A DNA stretch of 64,000 nucleotides from Quercus robur (taxonomy: Eukaryota > Streptophyta > Magnoliopsida > Fagales > Fagaceae), in NCBI RefSeq assembly GCF_932294415.1, contig NC_065537.1:49210302-49274301 (forward strand). The letters are read 5' to 3'. The position numbers and the translations under genes are program-made. Under the pieces are notes generated by a model, which was not told the origin of the DNA, searched no databases, and saw only the letters and a program-made list of their open reading frames with translations. Numbering within the stretch: the stretch's first letter is position 1; each line of letters opens with the position of its first letter. Positions 1 through 12,180 of this stretch are shown in pieces.

Positions 1-390
1 TCGAGAAGCCTTGTTAGAGTAGGAGCTTGGAGGGCTTAGGTACAACGGATAGATTAGGCTTGGAGGTTCTCTTGCTAACCCATGTATCTTAACTGATTGT
101 CTAGTGGATCGATTACCGCTTGGAGGGCGGCGGAGAGATTTTTCGCCGAGTTCTTCGATTTCCTCTTCGATAACACATCGGCGTGTTATCTTGTGTTTGC
201 ATCTCTCTTCCTTACTCTTTTACATTCTATTTTACTGCTGTGTTGTTTTGATTATGGATTAAAGTAGCTTGTTTATTTATCTGCTCGCATTTGCACTATT
301 TCACACTTATAACTAAGTTAGTGTAAAATCTATCAAGTTGTAACTTTAATTTGAGGGTTTAAACAGCTCTTGTATTTTTAACACATTTTT
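1..390 (+). repeat. copia-like LTR remnant (3' part)
   Basis: The first 390 bases look like the downstream part of a Ty1/copia-type LTR. A GC-richer block (GGAGGGCGGCGGAGAG near 122-137) is followed by the palindrome-like ACATCGGCGTGTTATC near 174-190 and then an AT-rich tail. I see no internal retroelement coding sequence and the 5' end lies outside the window. The right boundary is only a guess, placed where the sequence becomes plain AT-rich DNA. Confidence 0.4.
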
Positions 391-1454
391 GAGCTTTCAC
401 ACATAATCACATCAGCTATTTATTGCAAGAATATAAATCACGGCACATTTTGTGTTTTAGTGTTTATTCCAATATGGGTCCTATATTTTACTCTAAATAA
501 TTATTTAAAAAAAAAAAACTACTATCTTCCCACCCACCATTTCTTGACTTTTCCGTTCAAGTTTTGGGGTTTTGTAATAAATCCAAATTTTATAATCTTT
601 GAAGAACAAAAAAAGAAATATTGAGTCCTATATATTTTTCAAAGCAATCAAGCAGTGGTGGCTCTAGAAATTTTTCTCAGGGTGGTCATTAAAAAACTTA
701 AATTAAACAAAATTTAATAAAATAAAATTTGAATATATCGATATCACAAAAAAAAAAAAACTCAAATACATAAATCTTTAAAATTTTATTCTACGAGTTT
801 TCATATTTTGAAATTGATGTATGATAGTTTCGTTATTAATTCTATTAACTGCATCATTTTCAATGTATACAACCAAATAATCATTAAACTACTAAAATCC
901 CATCCAATTACGAACATCTTGCCTAATAAGTTACAATATAAACAAAATACATCATCTTTTTTTATGATCTATTCCAACCAATTTTTGTATTCTTTAAACT
1001 AATTAGTATTAAATCAACACAATGCTCCATTAATTTCTTTTTTAGGGAAATCATGGCCAAGAAGTTGACAAAAACCTCTTTGTAAATATGCTCTTCTTAT
1101 TTCAACCTGATCATTAGGATGAAAAAAATGAGACATTTTCTCATAGCCTATGATCTCAAAGAAAATTATTAAAGTCAACACAATTTTGCTTAGAATATTA
1201 ATCTTGCAATACAAGTGATTTCTTTATAAGAAATTTATTCATGGTGCAAAATAATAAAGGGTAAACTATAAGTTCATTCAATGTATTCAATTTAGGCATT
1301 CAACTTTTATATTAATCATATTCAATAAAGTAAATAGAAATTACTTAATTTAGTGCATATGCGTATGTAGAAAATATATCACATAAATCCAACAAATTCA
1401 GCTAAAGACTAAAATAAACACTAATAGACTAGCCATTTGAAAATGTGTGTCATT
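391..1454. other. AT-rich gene-free stretch
   Basis: Long A and T runs and no reading frame with recognisable protein similarity. The short frames at 808-1002 (+) and 1014-1214 (-) are low-complexity and look like chance. A phrase near 655-700 (GTGGTGGCTCTAGAAA followed by a T-rich run and GGTGGTC) partly recurs near 3115-3135, so old repeat DNA is likely. Confidence 0.5.
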
Positions 1455-1640
1455 TGAGAACAATTTAAAAATCACAATGGTTTGTTTGAGATCTGTTTAT
1501 TTTGCTAAAACTAAAATTTTTTGTTGAAAGTATTGTAGATAAAGGGAAAAGTTAGTTGAAATAGTACAGTAAGACCCATGAATCGTATCAAAAAGTGCAA
1601 TAAAGCTCATAAATAGTAATAAAAATAAACTGAAGGGTAA
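1455..1640 (+). repeat. MITE-like repeat, copy 1
   Basis: A short dispersed repeat recognised by its recurring phrases: TTTATTTTGCTAAAACT, AAGTATTGTAGATAAA, AGTTAGTTGAAATAGTACAG and CCCATGAAT. The same phrases return at 2545-2762, 3335-3455, 10625-10735 and 29540-29880. It has no coding capacity. Superfamily is unassigned; a hAT- or PIF-type MITE is the usual explanation for such elements. Confidence 0.55.
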
Positions 1641-2189
1641 CTTTTAAATTTAGAGATAAACAGTAAAAAAAGATGCCTTTTAAAGTTAGATGAAATCTTT
1701 TCCCTCGCAAACAGGAGAGCAAGCAAGTCAGCAAGACTAGAAACAGTAGCATTAGAAATATTTTCAATTGTAAAATTGATGGGTAATGGTAAAGTCAGTG
1801 GGTGCTTGAGATGGATAATGAAATGATTGGACTTTATCACTTGACTTGATTTTATTTTGGCACAAGGCACAAAGCACATCCATCCATAATACATGGTTCA
1901 AGCGTGGACGAAGTTTGTCCTCTTGAAACAACAATTTTATTATTATTTTTTCAATTTGTATTAAAATTTTTGATATAAAAGTATTAAAAACCTCATAGAT
2001 TCACTTTCAAAAATAAAATAAAATAATTGTTTGGTCACTTGATGTGATATTGATTACAAGTCTTTTGTAGTTTGTACTACAATTATTGATACATTAGCAA
2101 CAACTTATTAGCATTATTTGAACAACAGGGGCAAACTGGGATTCTTAAAACAATTTCCTTCTTTCAATTATTATGCTCTGCATAGATAT
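1641..2189. other. AT-rich gene-free stretch
   Basis: No supported gene, RNA or element ends. The minus-strand frame at 1607-1894 has no recognisable motif and is treated as chance. Confidence 0.5.
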
Positions 2190-2460
2190 TAATGATGTGT
2201 TTGGATACCGCTTATTTTACTAAAATCTGAAAATACTGTAGTAAAATAATTTTTAAATGTGTAAATAGTATTGTAGACCCAGTTTTAAAGTTTTTTTTTT
2301 TTTTTTAATAAAGTATTTATGAGTCTTGTGAACAGTGCACGGGCTCACTAAACAGTGCATAATCACGTGAAACACTCTTCTCAAAAAATAAAAAAAATAA
2401 AAAAAGAAAATGCCAAAATGCCAAAACGCAGACGCTAGTAGCTGTATCCAAACGGGTACT
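2190..2460. mobile_element. MITE with terminal inverted repeats
   Basis: The element begins GTGTTTGGATACCGCTTATT and ends near TGTATCCAAACGGGTAC. The ends are inverted copies of one another (GTTTGGATAC / GTATCCAAAC). The interior holds the phrases GAACAGTGCAC and AACAGTGCAT and no open frame with similarity. The same inner phrases occur at 26.1-26.3 kb. A target duplication could not be fixed. Confidence 0.6.
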
Positions 2461-2544
2461 AAAAGTGTTACTTTGTCGAATGGATCCAAAACATTTTCTT
2501 AAAAATAACCACAAAAAACAAAAAACGGGCACTTTGTGTTCGTT

Positions 2545-2762
2545 TGGGAACAACTTAGGGTTTGTTTGAAACCTGCTTATTTTGCTGAAACTGAAAACTA
2601 TTTGCTGAAAGTATTGTAGATAAAAGTAAAAGTTAGCTGAAATAGTACAGTGGAACCCATGAATAGTACCAAAAAGTATAGTGGGACCTATGAATAGTAG
2701 CAAAAATATGTTGAATAATAAAATAAGTTAGCTTTTTAATTTGGAACCAAACACATACTTAA
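2545..2762 (+). mobile_element. MITE copy 2 (fuller copy of the 1455 repeat)
   Basis: Starts with TTAGGGTTTGTTTGAAACC and ends with TTTGGAACCAAACACATAC. The ends are imperfect inverted repeats around GTTTG(G/A)...CCAAAC. The interior phrases match the 1455-1640 repeat. It is a short non-coding element. Confidence 0.55.
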
Positions 2763-3334
2763 ACATTTGATTTGGGCTTTTGGGCTAAATTGTATTTGTT
2801 TGGGCAAATTTTTTAAAGTTTTATGTTCGTAATATTTTTACGACATTTTTATAACAAATCTTGGATGAGTAGTTTTTACTAGCTCTAATTTGAACCTACC
2901 ACAAAAATCACTTTTGTCCATCAATAACAACCGGTAACAACTTACTACTTAAGATTTATTTGTGAAACTGTTGTGAAAATGTTGTAAAAATTACATTTCT
3001 TGAAATTCTTTGGTTCAACCTTCAATGGACCAAAATTTTGGAGAGATTAAATTTTATTTTTAATGGACTCAAATTTTTATTTAGGGTGTTCAAGTTTTTT
3101 ACAAGGTGTTCAAGAATTTTTTCTAGGGTGGTCAACAACCCATATTAATTTAAAATTCAAAAATTTTAAGGTATTAAAAAAAAAAATCAATTCAATGTGA
3201 TCATGTGACCTCCCTGAGTAACATGTAAAGCTGCCATTACTTATCATTTTTTTTTTCTTTTGTTTCCCAAGAAGGGCATTATTGAACCAAAGGAGGAGAT
3301 ACAAAAATTATAGCAACTTGCTTATTTAATACTA
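2763..3334. other. gene-free AT-rich DNA
   Basis: No gene seen. GGTGTTCAAG-type phrases at 3085-3130 repeat on a small scale and resemble the phrase near 680, so this is probably decayed repeat. Confidence 0.45.
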
Positions 3335-3455
3335 GGGTTGCGTTTGGGAATAGATTATAAAGCTAGCTTATTTTATTATTTAACTTATTTTTATTTCTAT
3401 TTATGTATCTCACTGCACTTTTTAGTACTATTTATGAGTCCTACTGTACTAAGGT
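3335..3455 (-). repeat. MITE fragment, copy 3
   Basis: A reverse-orientation piece of the same MITE family. It starts GTTGCGTTTGGGAATAG and holds TACTATTTATGAGTCCTACTG, the reverse-complement style of the copy at 2545. It is truncated on one side. Confidence 0.5.
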
Positions 3456-3756
3456 TTTCGTATATTCATGATAATCACCGATTAATTAACAAATTTGAGT
3501 TGACACGACTTGGGCCAAATTAATAGCCAAGTGGCAATTCATATTTTGTCCGTGATCAAGACATCCAATAAAATAACTTCATTCCCATTCCTCCAATGCG
3601 ATTTAGATTTATCATTTAATTATTTGTTTAGATTTATCATAATTTCTATTTACATGTTTTGTTCATTTTGTTCTTTCTTTATTACTCTTTGGTTGGGTGA
3701 AATTCCCAACAGGTGGAGCCATAAGTTTAGCTATTGGGCTTTTTATTTTATATTAT

Positions 3757-3759
<3 letters not shown>

Positions 3760-3815
<56 letters not shown>

Positions 3816-3816
3816 G
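3760..3816. repeat. (CT)n(AT)n microsatellite
   Basis: An uninterrupted CT tract of about 36 bases runs directly into an AT tract. The surrounding 3456-4430 is AT-rich and contains no gene I can support. Confidence 0.9.
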
Positions 3817-4430
3817 TATGTTTGTAACAGGCTAATTTGATATAAAATATCTTATTTTCTTATATATAACAAAATCAAATTTATTTTTGCATTAGTACAA
3901 AAATATTATGATCATCTTTTCATTTAGTCAATTTTTAAGTTGTAATTTGTGAACTATTTTTTAAATCATATTAGTTAGAAATAATATTCTTTGAACATTT
4001 TAGAATAAAATTTTTTTGTTAAATAAATTAGAGTTACACAGTTAAAGTATACTAATATTTTGAAAAATTATGAAACATGTATAAATTTAATCAATTTGAA
4101 ATAATTTAAATAATAAATGTCACTCTATTCTTTAGAGATTAACCACCCTTATTTTTCATTTTCACAAATAACAAGTGTAATAAGGATCACTAACTCTTAA
4201 CCAAAGAAAAGTTTCAAAAAAAAAAAAAAAAAATCTCTTAACCAAAAAATCAATAATCTTCTTTTCTTCTAAAAATAAAAGTATGGTATGCTAATTTAAA
4301 TTCTCCAACATAATAATAATTGTCCTCATCACAAGCATGATGAGGCTCGTTTTTTATTTTGGATTTAGTGTCATAATATTTTTATTAAGATAAGATAAAT
4401 CTGTAATATGAGAGATTTAAAGATGCAAAG

Positions 4431-6695
4431 CCTAATTTTCAAACTATTTAGCTTTGTGTCCTTGTTTTGGAACTCAATTTTTTGAAAATCGAGTTCCCCA
4501 TATAACTCGATTTTACCCTTTCCAAATTATATGTTATTTTTGCCACACTAGACCACGTGACCTTTTGTGTTAAAAAAATCCAGCTGGAACTTGATTTTAA
4601 GAAAATCGAGTTCCACAAAAAAAAAAAGAAAAAAAAAAGACAAAGAAGAAGCAAAACTCGATATTTGTATAACCGAATTCTTCACAATTTTGAAAAAATA
4701 AAAAATAAAATTGATGTGTAACTCAATATTATGAATATCGAGTTCCACTAGAAATTTGTATGTAACCTGATTTTTATGGTATCGAGTTATGTTGGAATTT
4801 TTTAAAAGTGAACTTAAGTTTAAGAAAATCGAGTTTTATTGAAGCTATATCCTGACCAGATGGTTCAGAATCAATGTTTCTATATCCTTCACTTTAGTGT
4901 TTCTCACATACAGCTCCTCAGCTATACATCCCTGGATTTTGTGTTCTTTCTCTAGCAATCATTTCTCTATCATCTCAAGTACAAAACTTATATCATAATT
5001 TGATGCACATTGAAAATATATAGGTGAGGAATAGTTTTAGAAATTGTAAAGGTTTATAAGCTAAAATGTATTTTCATATTAAGAAAATATTTTCAGTTGA
5101 TATATTGTACTGTTTGTGCTAAATCTATTTGGTTGAATGAGAGTCATGTGAGTACAATGGAAAAATATTGGTAGTTTGCGCTCTGTTCTTGTAAAATTTA
5201 GGTGCACCACCCTCCAGTTATTTCTTGTTAGGCACTATGACAAGCATGGAACCAATATTTAGGCCATTTCTTGGCATTTGTGAGAAAATCTCAAGATGCT
5301 AATCAGGACTTTAAGCAGGATTGAATTACTCAAATGGTCTAGACGAACCATAATTCTCCTCAAAAGAAGTTAAATAATATATGGAACGTAGTAGTTAGTA
5401 CTGCAGGGATATTTAAGGAGGTAGTGGCCTTTCAATACTTGCAAACTATTTATTTGAAAAACAATGGATAATTTAGAAGTTAAAGCAATCAAATTTTTGA
5501 GAGTGACAAAACAGATCTAAGACAAGTAATAACAGTAAATTAGTTGACCATTTTCACCAAGGTTGTTCCAACTTTCAGCCAGAATTAGGCACCACTATGA
5601 GCCTGCATGCATTCCTGGAACAACAAGAAAGCAAAACCAAATATGTTATTCAAAATTTAATTGCTTAGAATACCAATTCTAAGAATGAATTCTCAAAACA
5701 AGTTTTCAGCTATTTTTAGAACAAGTTTTAAAATATGAACCATACAACCCCTTAATTTAACAAGTAACGGGATAAGAAGGAAATAAATACTACTAACAAT
5801 ACAACCAATCCAAAACCTAATGTTTAACCCAAAACTCAATTCGGATACAACTTTTGGCTAATAAATTCGATTTTATACATATTTACATTTATGTTCAACA
5901 GATTTCTTAAAAAACTTCATTGAAACTTCACTAAGTGCAAGTAAAACTAATACAAATTACAAAAAAATAAAGAAAAAAGAAAAGAGGTTTCATTGTGCAA
6001 AATTCACAGCAAGACTAGTAAGTTAGAGGTAAAATTAAAATTAAGCAAACCCATCTAAAAAGTACATTCAACAATTAAGTAAATCATCAATTATTGTTCT
6101 TTTTTGAGTTACATATTGCTCTAAATCAACTCTATACTAATAAAGTTTCTATTGCCAATAAAAATAGCAGAATACATTACTTTGAATTCTCCAGTTAGGT
6201 TGGATGTCAAGTTGGATTTCGATCTCCCTTCTCCAGTTAGGGCATCACCGGTTAGGATTTGGGGATTTGGGGATTTCATGGCGACTTAACACAGGGCTCA
6301 AACGTGACTAAAGGAGGAAGAAAAGGAGATATGTGATGCGGTTGAAGGAAAGGGAGAAGTGCATGGGCCGGTTCAGGGATTTCACTCAAACTCGGTATGT
6401 TTAATATTGGGTTACACATTTTTTTCTTCTTCCAAAATTGCGAAGAACTCACTAATACTAATAGAGAATAATGATACCCCAAAAAAAAAAAAAAAATCTC
6501 TTTGGAACTCAATTTTAAGGAAATTGAGTTCTAGCTTGAATTTTTTAAAACATGTAAAGCCACGTCTTCTCAGTCTAGTGTGGCAAAATTTTCACATAAT
6601 TTGGAAATGGTAAAATCGAGTTATATGAGGAATTTAATTTTCAAAAAAATCGAATTTCAAAACAAGAACACGATGCCAAATAGTTTGAAAATAGG
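4431..6695. mobile_element. 2.3-kb non-autonomous TIR element, MULE-like
   Basis: The left 190 bases (4431-4618) return as a reverse complement at 6503-6695. Matching phrases in the same order include TTTTCAAACTATTT at the outside, CTTGTTTTG, ATAACTCGATTTTACC, TTCCAAATTAT, TTGCCACACTAGAC and the inner GGAACT(C/T)(A/G)ATTTT. Inverted repeats of this length with GAACTCGA hairpins are typical of Mutator-like elements. The 1.9-kb interior has no recognisable coding region, so the element would need a transposase from elsewhere. I could not identify a clean 9-bp target duplication, so the outer edges are approximate. Confidence 0.6.
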
Positions 6696-6763
6696 AATAA
6701 AGTGCTACATAGTTTAAATTTTTTGGGCAAAAATCATTTTCTCCTAAGAACACACATACACAC

Positions 6764-6788
6764 ACATATATATATATATATATATATG
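6764..6788. repeat. short (TA)n microsatellite
   Basis: ACACACACAT followed by about 12 TA steps. Confidence 0.8.
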
Positions 6789-8196
6789 TATGTTGAGTAT
6801 ACTTTGCTTTAATCAGTCATCACCTAATGTAAGAGTAATAGTAAATAAAAATAAATGCATTAGTCGTTGACACATACTTATCTGTTTTAGGAACATCTAT
6901 ACCTTAAGTTGGGAATTAGGTTTGGGCCTGCTTCTGGGTTTCGAATTTGGACCAGGATCAGTGTGGATTATTGGACTCTTCTTGAAACTTGGGTGGGCTT
7001 TTAACAATGGATCTCACTTTCGGAGTTGGGCGAGTGAAGTGAACTGCCTGTGAGTGTTGGTTGCTACCTGCTGGTGTGGTGTTCAAGTTGAAGGTGAGGT
7101 AGTGGTTTGGTTATGTGACTTTCGAGTTTGTGGCAGTCATTCATGATGGTAGTGTGCCGTGATATAGGTTTCGGATAATGTGTGCGAATGTGAATTGTGG
7201 CTGAGAGTACTCTGCTGTGCCTTGAGTGAGGTTTTTGTATGTGAGAGCAAGGAAGATGAGGACGTGGAGTGAATGACTGCCTTCTGGATGACTAAATAAG
7301 TTGCTTTAGTTCCTTTTATTACTCATCCATGCTATTATCGCTGTGACATATCTTCAATAGTAGGACAGATTCCTAAAAGTTGTAAAATGTTGATAAAAAA
7401 ACTGAGCTGTGGTTAGCCACCCATGATTAATTTGCCCATTTGGGTACACTACAGCCGAACATTGTCCACAAAGTAACACATGAATTTTGAGTGATGTGTA
7501 ATCTATCGAGTGGGGCTAATCACAAAAGTAAGAGTGGACAACGCTAACTAGAGGGATTTCAAAATCGCATGCCCAATTGTATTGGATTTGGGTTAATTAC
7601 CTTCAACCCAACTGCGACGACAAATAATAGGGGCCACGCCTGAGCGAGAAAGTTGATTTGGGACAGCCATTGGAGAATTATTTGTTCTATTCAACGGCTG
7701 TGGATAAGTAATTTGATCACATGGCTAACCATGACAAATGACACCACCACTAGGTTTGCTTGACCTGCCATTCTAACATGACCCTATAATTTGAGGTAAT
7801 GGATATTGTCAAGAGGGGAGCAATAAGCAATTAGATGTTGAAATCGTATCGGCTGTTTAGTGTTAATGTCATGTGTCATATAGAATTTATTTATTTATTT
7901 TTAAATCTCACCTGAACAGAAATTTTGTTGTCAAGTGAAAAGATAGAATTAAATCATTTTCTAACTCACGTAAAGGAGTGGTATGAGTATGAGGTCACAT
8001 GACAAAGTAGTGAATGCTAAACTCTTGTACCTGGCGGCAAAGTTAATTACTCATTTAATTGTTGTGAAAAATGTTGCATCTATAGCATAACTTGAAATAA
8101 TAACTCTAGAGCTACAAAATTTTAAAATATTTCACAGTTTTTGGGGAGGCAATTTGTTGGTGATATATGATAAAGTGATGTTAGTAATGACTTCGA
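6789..8196. other. gene-free stretch of mixed composition
   Basis: The block at about 6900-7280 is richer in G than its surroundings, but no frame gives a recognisable protein. The rest is AT-rich. I see no element ends. Confidence 0.45.
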
Positions 8197-8485
8197 GGTG
8201 AAAATAGCCAAATAGCACCTTTTTGCAAACTATGTTACAATCTACTACTATTTTAAAAATATGTAAGAATCTACCACTATTTGAATACTCGAGTTTGGCG
8301 AAATCGAGTTTTCCATGAACTCGAGCACCATAAAAAATTTTCAAAAATTTTCAGAGTATATTTTTTCAAAGAACTCGAGTTTTTGAAACTTGAGTTTCAA
8401 AAAGATGGTTGATTCTTACATATTTTTAAAACAGTGATAAATTGCTAATTTTTTTGCTAAATAGTAGTAGCGAGCCATTTTAGCC
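8197..8485. mobile_element. 0.3-kb foldback MITE with CTCGAG core
   Basis: The outer 90 bases are inverted repeats. The left arm reads AAAATAGCC, then TTTTTGC and TTTTAAAAATATGTAAGAAT. The right arm carries the reverse complement (ATTCTTACATATTTTTAAAA, then GCAAAAAAATTAGC on the opposite strand). The centre holds ACTCGAGTTT and AAACTTGAGTTT half-palindromes like those in the large MULE at 43-59 kb. Non-coding. Confidence 0.55.
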
Positions 8486-9898
8486 ATGATTTTGGATAAA
8501 AAAATTATCAAAACTTACCAACTTTAACTATTGTACAATATATTTTATTTATGACATTACTTTTGCTAAAAATGTGTGCATGACTGTCTTGTCAAAAGGC
8601 AAGTAGTGGGGTTTAATTAGTCAAAGTACACTAAGGGCTCAATGATGGTTAAGCTACTACTTTACTATGGAAACAATGTGGTGTTGATCATTTTCGTTAA
8701 TTGTAATTAGCTCCCATTATAAGTTTATTTTGATTTTGGAGAACTTGGAGGAACATGAACTTTAAAAAGTTGTTAATTTTTTTTTTTTTTTTTTTTTTTG
8801 TTTTTTGTTTTTTGTTTTTTGTTTTTTTTTTTTTTTTTTTGTATTTAGAGTGTTAGATATTATGAAAATATGGAGATAAAGAATAGAGAGAGAACACAAT
8901 ATTTATATAGTTCAGCCTAACGCAAGGTCTAGCAGGTGAGGTCATGTATTAGTTGTTTACTTCGTAGGAATGGGTCCAAATGGGTCTACTTTGGCGAGAA
9001 TCCACATAAAAAAAAAAAGTAAATAAATAAAGAGATTTCAGCATCTATATATTGGGTATTGTATCAAATAGCAGCTATGCCAAAGTGATTTAAAAAAAAA
9101 AAAAAAAAAAAGTAGAACTGTTATCTTCCCTTGCCAGAAAGATAGAATTAAATCATTTTCTAATTTTTCCTTGAAAAGAAATTTTCTAATTCACAGCCAG
9201 GGGAAAGGGATAATCTAAGCCTAAGGTCATGGCAACGTAGTGAATTCTAAACCCTTAAAACTCACGTATTGAAGCACTAACGTCAACCCCTCAAGCCGTT
9301 ATAGAATGAAACCCTTTTCTTTTTTTTTTTTATAGAATGAAACTTGATATGAAAGAGGTTTTCAATTGGGTCTTAAAACTTATAATAGGACATATTATTA
9401 TTATCCAATATGTATCTTTAAGATAGGAAGATAAAGATAGGAAGATACACCTTCCTCTATAATAATAATAATACTGAGCTGATTCTTAAAATATCCTTTT
9501 TACCTTTCTCTAAACTCTTTTCAAAGGCCAATATTTGAGCCTTTTTGAATTAAATTGACAGAATATAAGCCCAACTAACTATAAGAAGTTTGATTTGTCG
9601 TTTGACATGGGCTATTGATTGTACAACTGTACTACAACATGTCTTCTCCATACATATTTTCAGTTGTTTCTGATGGGGTTTATTTGTATAATTTCCATTG
9701 CAAAAGCAGAACCTGAAAGTCAAAAATTTGAGTAATACAATTGGAGGATACAATCTCGGCATATTTTTCAGTATTCATAGGTATCAAGTGTCACCATAAA
9801 CCAAATCAAGCTTGTTCACATTGACAACATGCCAAGATTCAACATGAAAACTAAAAGCAAATAACCCAAAACATAAAAATAATGGTTGAGGAACTAAC
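8486..9898. other. gene-free stretch with T-rich tracts
   Basis: Contains a long T-rich run at about 8777-8840 and small A runs. No supported gene. The minus frame at 9550-9762 has no similarity I can see. Confidence 0.45.
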
Positions 9899-10045
9899 CA
9901 GTAAAAAATTGGGGGAACTTAAAAGGCAGTATTACAGCCTCCTGCAATGCCTGTTTGGCACTCTCAAACCCGGCCACGTCACTCCACTTCACACTTGGTT
10001 TCTCCCTGATTATCACAGAATCAAGGCCAGCCCTAAGCTTATCAC
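9899..10045 (-). pseudogene. VPS4/SKD1 AAA-ATPase, single internal exon
   Basis: On the minus strand this 147-base stretch reads as one exon: [20 protein letters not shown], then [20 protein letters not shown], then FKFPQFFT. It ends on a splice donor (ACTG|GTTAGT, donor at 9898-9897). This is the hallmark segment entering the AAA domain of VPS4/SKD1, the ATPase that disassembles ESCRT-III at endosomes. The Walker A exon and all others are missing nearby, so it cannot make a working enzyme. Intron-flanking sequence is retained, so the copy came from DNA rather than mRNA. It abuts the opposite-strand UGT fragment directly. Another VPS4 exon lies at 20486-20611 on the same strand, but in the wrong order for a single gene. 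Confidence 0.75.
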
Positions 10046-10615
10046 TTTCTTTTAGTTCTTATGAGTGGTTTTGTAATACAGTAGAAGAACTTGAACCTCT
10101 ACAATTGGAAGTTTTGAGAAAATATATAAAGTTATCAGTTTGGGCTATTGGTCCTATACTTCCTCAAGCTATGATTTCATCTCCCACTAAATCTATGATA
10201 CACGTATTATCGGCCAAAAAATTTGGAAAAAAAGCTTGGTCTTCGGTAGAACAAAGCATAGAATGGCTGAACTAGCATCAGGAGGTTTCAGTTCTAAAAC
10301 ACAATTGGTGCTTCCCAAATGATCATGGAACTTGCTATTGCTTTGGAAGAGAGTGGAATGCCATTCATTTGGATCATTACACTACCTATTGGTTTTGACA
10401 TAAATGGTGAATTCAGAGCATTCTTGTTATCAGAAGGATTTGAAAACCGATAAGGAAAAGCAAATGGGCCTTGCTAGTGAATAACTAGGCGCCCCAATTC
10501 AAAATTCTGTCACACAAAGCGATTGGAGCATTTCTTAGCCACTGTTGGGTGGAATTCAGTGATTGATAACCTAAGCCAGGCAGAGCCAATCATAGGTTGG
10601 CCATTGGCTAGAGGA
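10046..10615 (+). pseudogene. UDP-glycosyltransferase pseudogene (C-terminal half)
   Basis: Plus-strand translation gives NTVEELEPLQLEVLRKYIKL, VWAIGPILP, SSVEQSIEWLN and, in other frames, a recognisable PSPG sugar-donor box (APQFKILSHKAIGAFLSHC, then IIGWPLA). Plant family-1 UGTs glycosylate small molecules using UDP-sugars. The copy is dead. A TAG follows IEWLN at 10273-10275. The PSPG tryptophan codon before APQ is TAG. A base is missing in the HCGWN region, and frames change several times. The 5' half is absent; its place is taken by an antisense VPS4 exon ending at about 10045. A MITE interrupts the 3' end. UGT92-like is my best guess for the subfamily. Confidence 0.75.
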
Positions 10616-10624
10616 AAGGCACAT

Positions 10625-10735
10625 GGTGAATAATATCAAAAAGTGAAATTGGACCCATGAATAGTAGTAAAAATAAGCTAATTTGTAAAAAAAATTGCAT
10701 TTTTCAGCTAATGCCAAACACAACCACAATGTCCA
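10625..10735 (+). repeat. MITE fragment, copy 4, inside UGT remnant
   Basis: Has TATCAAAAAGTG, GGACCCATGAATAGTAG and AAAAATAAGCTAATTT, as in the copies at 1455 and 2545. It ends near GCCAAACACAACC. It sits immediately after the UGT phrase IIGWPLARG and so ends the pseudogene. Confidence 0.5.
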
Positions 10736-11926
10736 CATTTTATTGATGTCCACATAAGTGACGAAGTCAAGAATTTGTGTGTGGAAGGGGGGGGGGGGGG
10801 GGAATAAAAAATATGTGATAGTAAAGTTTGATTTTTTCTTCTTTTTGTTTATACTATTTTCTTATCATATATTGTAGATTTGAAACCAAAATACTTTAAA
10901 AACAAATCAAGATGCAAATGAAATATTTTGTAACTCAATATATGTATAATAAAAACTAGAGGTAATTACACTCCCCTCCTTTAAGGTGTTGGGAAATGAC
11001 ACTTTACCTTAAACCTTAAGGGGGGAAAATTCCCTTTTTGACATCCATTTGATCAAACTCTATTAAATTAATGTTAACAATGTTGGGTTCTAACATATCA
11101 TTTGCTTAAGGGTAGGTTTCCAAAATTATCCTCTATTTCAGAATTAAAATCCATTGATTTAAATTTTTAATTAGAGTATTTTAAAATTAGTATGACTTTT
11201 TCTTATTTTTTAGTTTGTCATTGGGTTGTGGAGAGATTTGCTATTGCAAGTATTTTGGTGTTTGATAAACTTCATTATTATCAACAAATTTCGATATGTT
11301 TTTACTAATAATGGTTAGACTTTGATAAAGAAAATTTCATAGAAATTCAGAAAATTTACTAATATAACAGAAGGGGAGGAGTGCTATTTTCTTCAAATCT
11401 CAAGGGAGAGGAGTATAATTAGTTAATTACCCCTTAAAAAAATTTCATTAAGAAATTTAAAAGTTATGTACTTTAATTAGTTGAAATCATTAAAAAAATG
11501 AGTCATATTTACAGAATATGATTGTGTCACTTGTTATAATTGATCCTGTGGATTCTTCCAAGAATGGTTCTATCATCTAACTAGTTATTTCCATTTTTTT
11601 ACTAGCGGTTTTAATTGCTTTTCCATTTTATTATTATATTAAAATTTCACTCTGCAATTATTTATTTGGTTTAACACTAACCAATGGAAGGATTGATTTG
11701 TCCACTCAAGGAGTACGTTTTCATTCATAATATACCAATTAAATAAAACTTTTTTTTTTTAATCTCTGTTTCTTTTTTTCTTTTCTTTTTTTCTTGTTCT
11801 TATTGTTGTCCGTTATATAATTAACTCCACAATTGAGTACTATACATGGATTATAAGAAAATTTCTACAAAATGTTTCAGAATAAAATTATATCGTGCAT
11901 GCATCACGCTAAATATCAAATACTAA
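10736..11926. other. gene-free AT-rich DNA with a G16 run
   Basis: A homopolymer of 16 G lies at 10787-10802. The rest is AT-rich with no gene or clear element ends. Confidence 0.5.
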
Positions 11927-12107
11927 TCTATATTATATTAAAAGTTGAAGCGTAACATTTAATGTTGCTATGCTTACGTTGAGCCACATTAGCAGCCATG
12001 TCATTTCCATCAACTTTTTTGAATTTGTCCTACAATTTTAAAAGAGTTTTTGTTAATTTTAAAATGCTGATAAATATAAAATAAATTCTAGCCCTATCTC
12101 TACTATA

Positions 12108-12180
12108 AATCCCACTTCTTCTAAATTTAATTTTACCATAAAGCCCACTTCTTCTAAATTTAATTCTACCATAAAGCCAA
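12108..12180 (+). repeat. 36-bp tandem duplication
   Basis: CCCACTTCTTCTAAATTTAA plus about 14 following bases (ending TACCATAAAG) occurs twice in a row, with a single T/C difference in the second part. Confidence 0.8.

Noticed and set aside
9955..10275. A single 106-codon gene
   Set aside because: The frame joins antisense VPS4 exon sequence to UGT sequence, so its first third is not a real protein segment.
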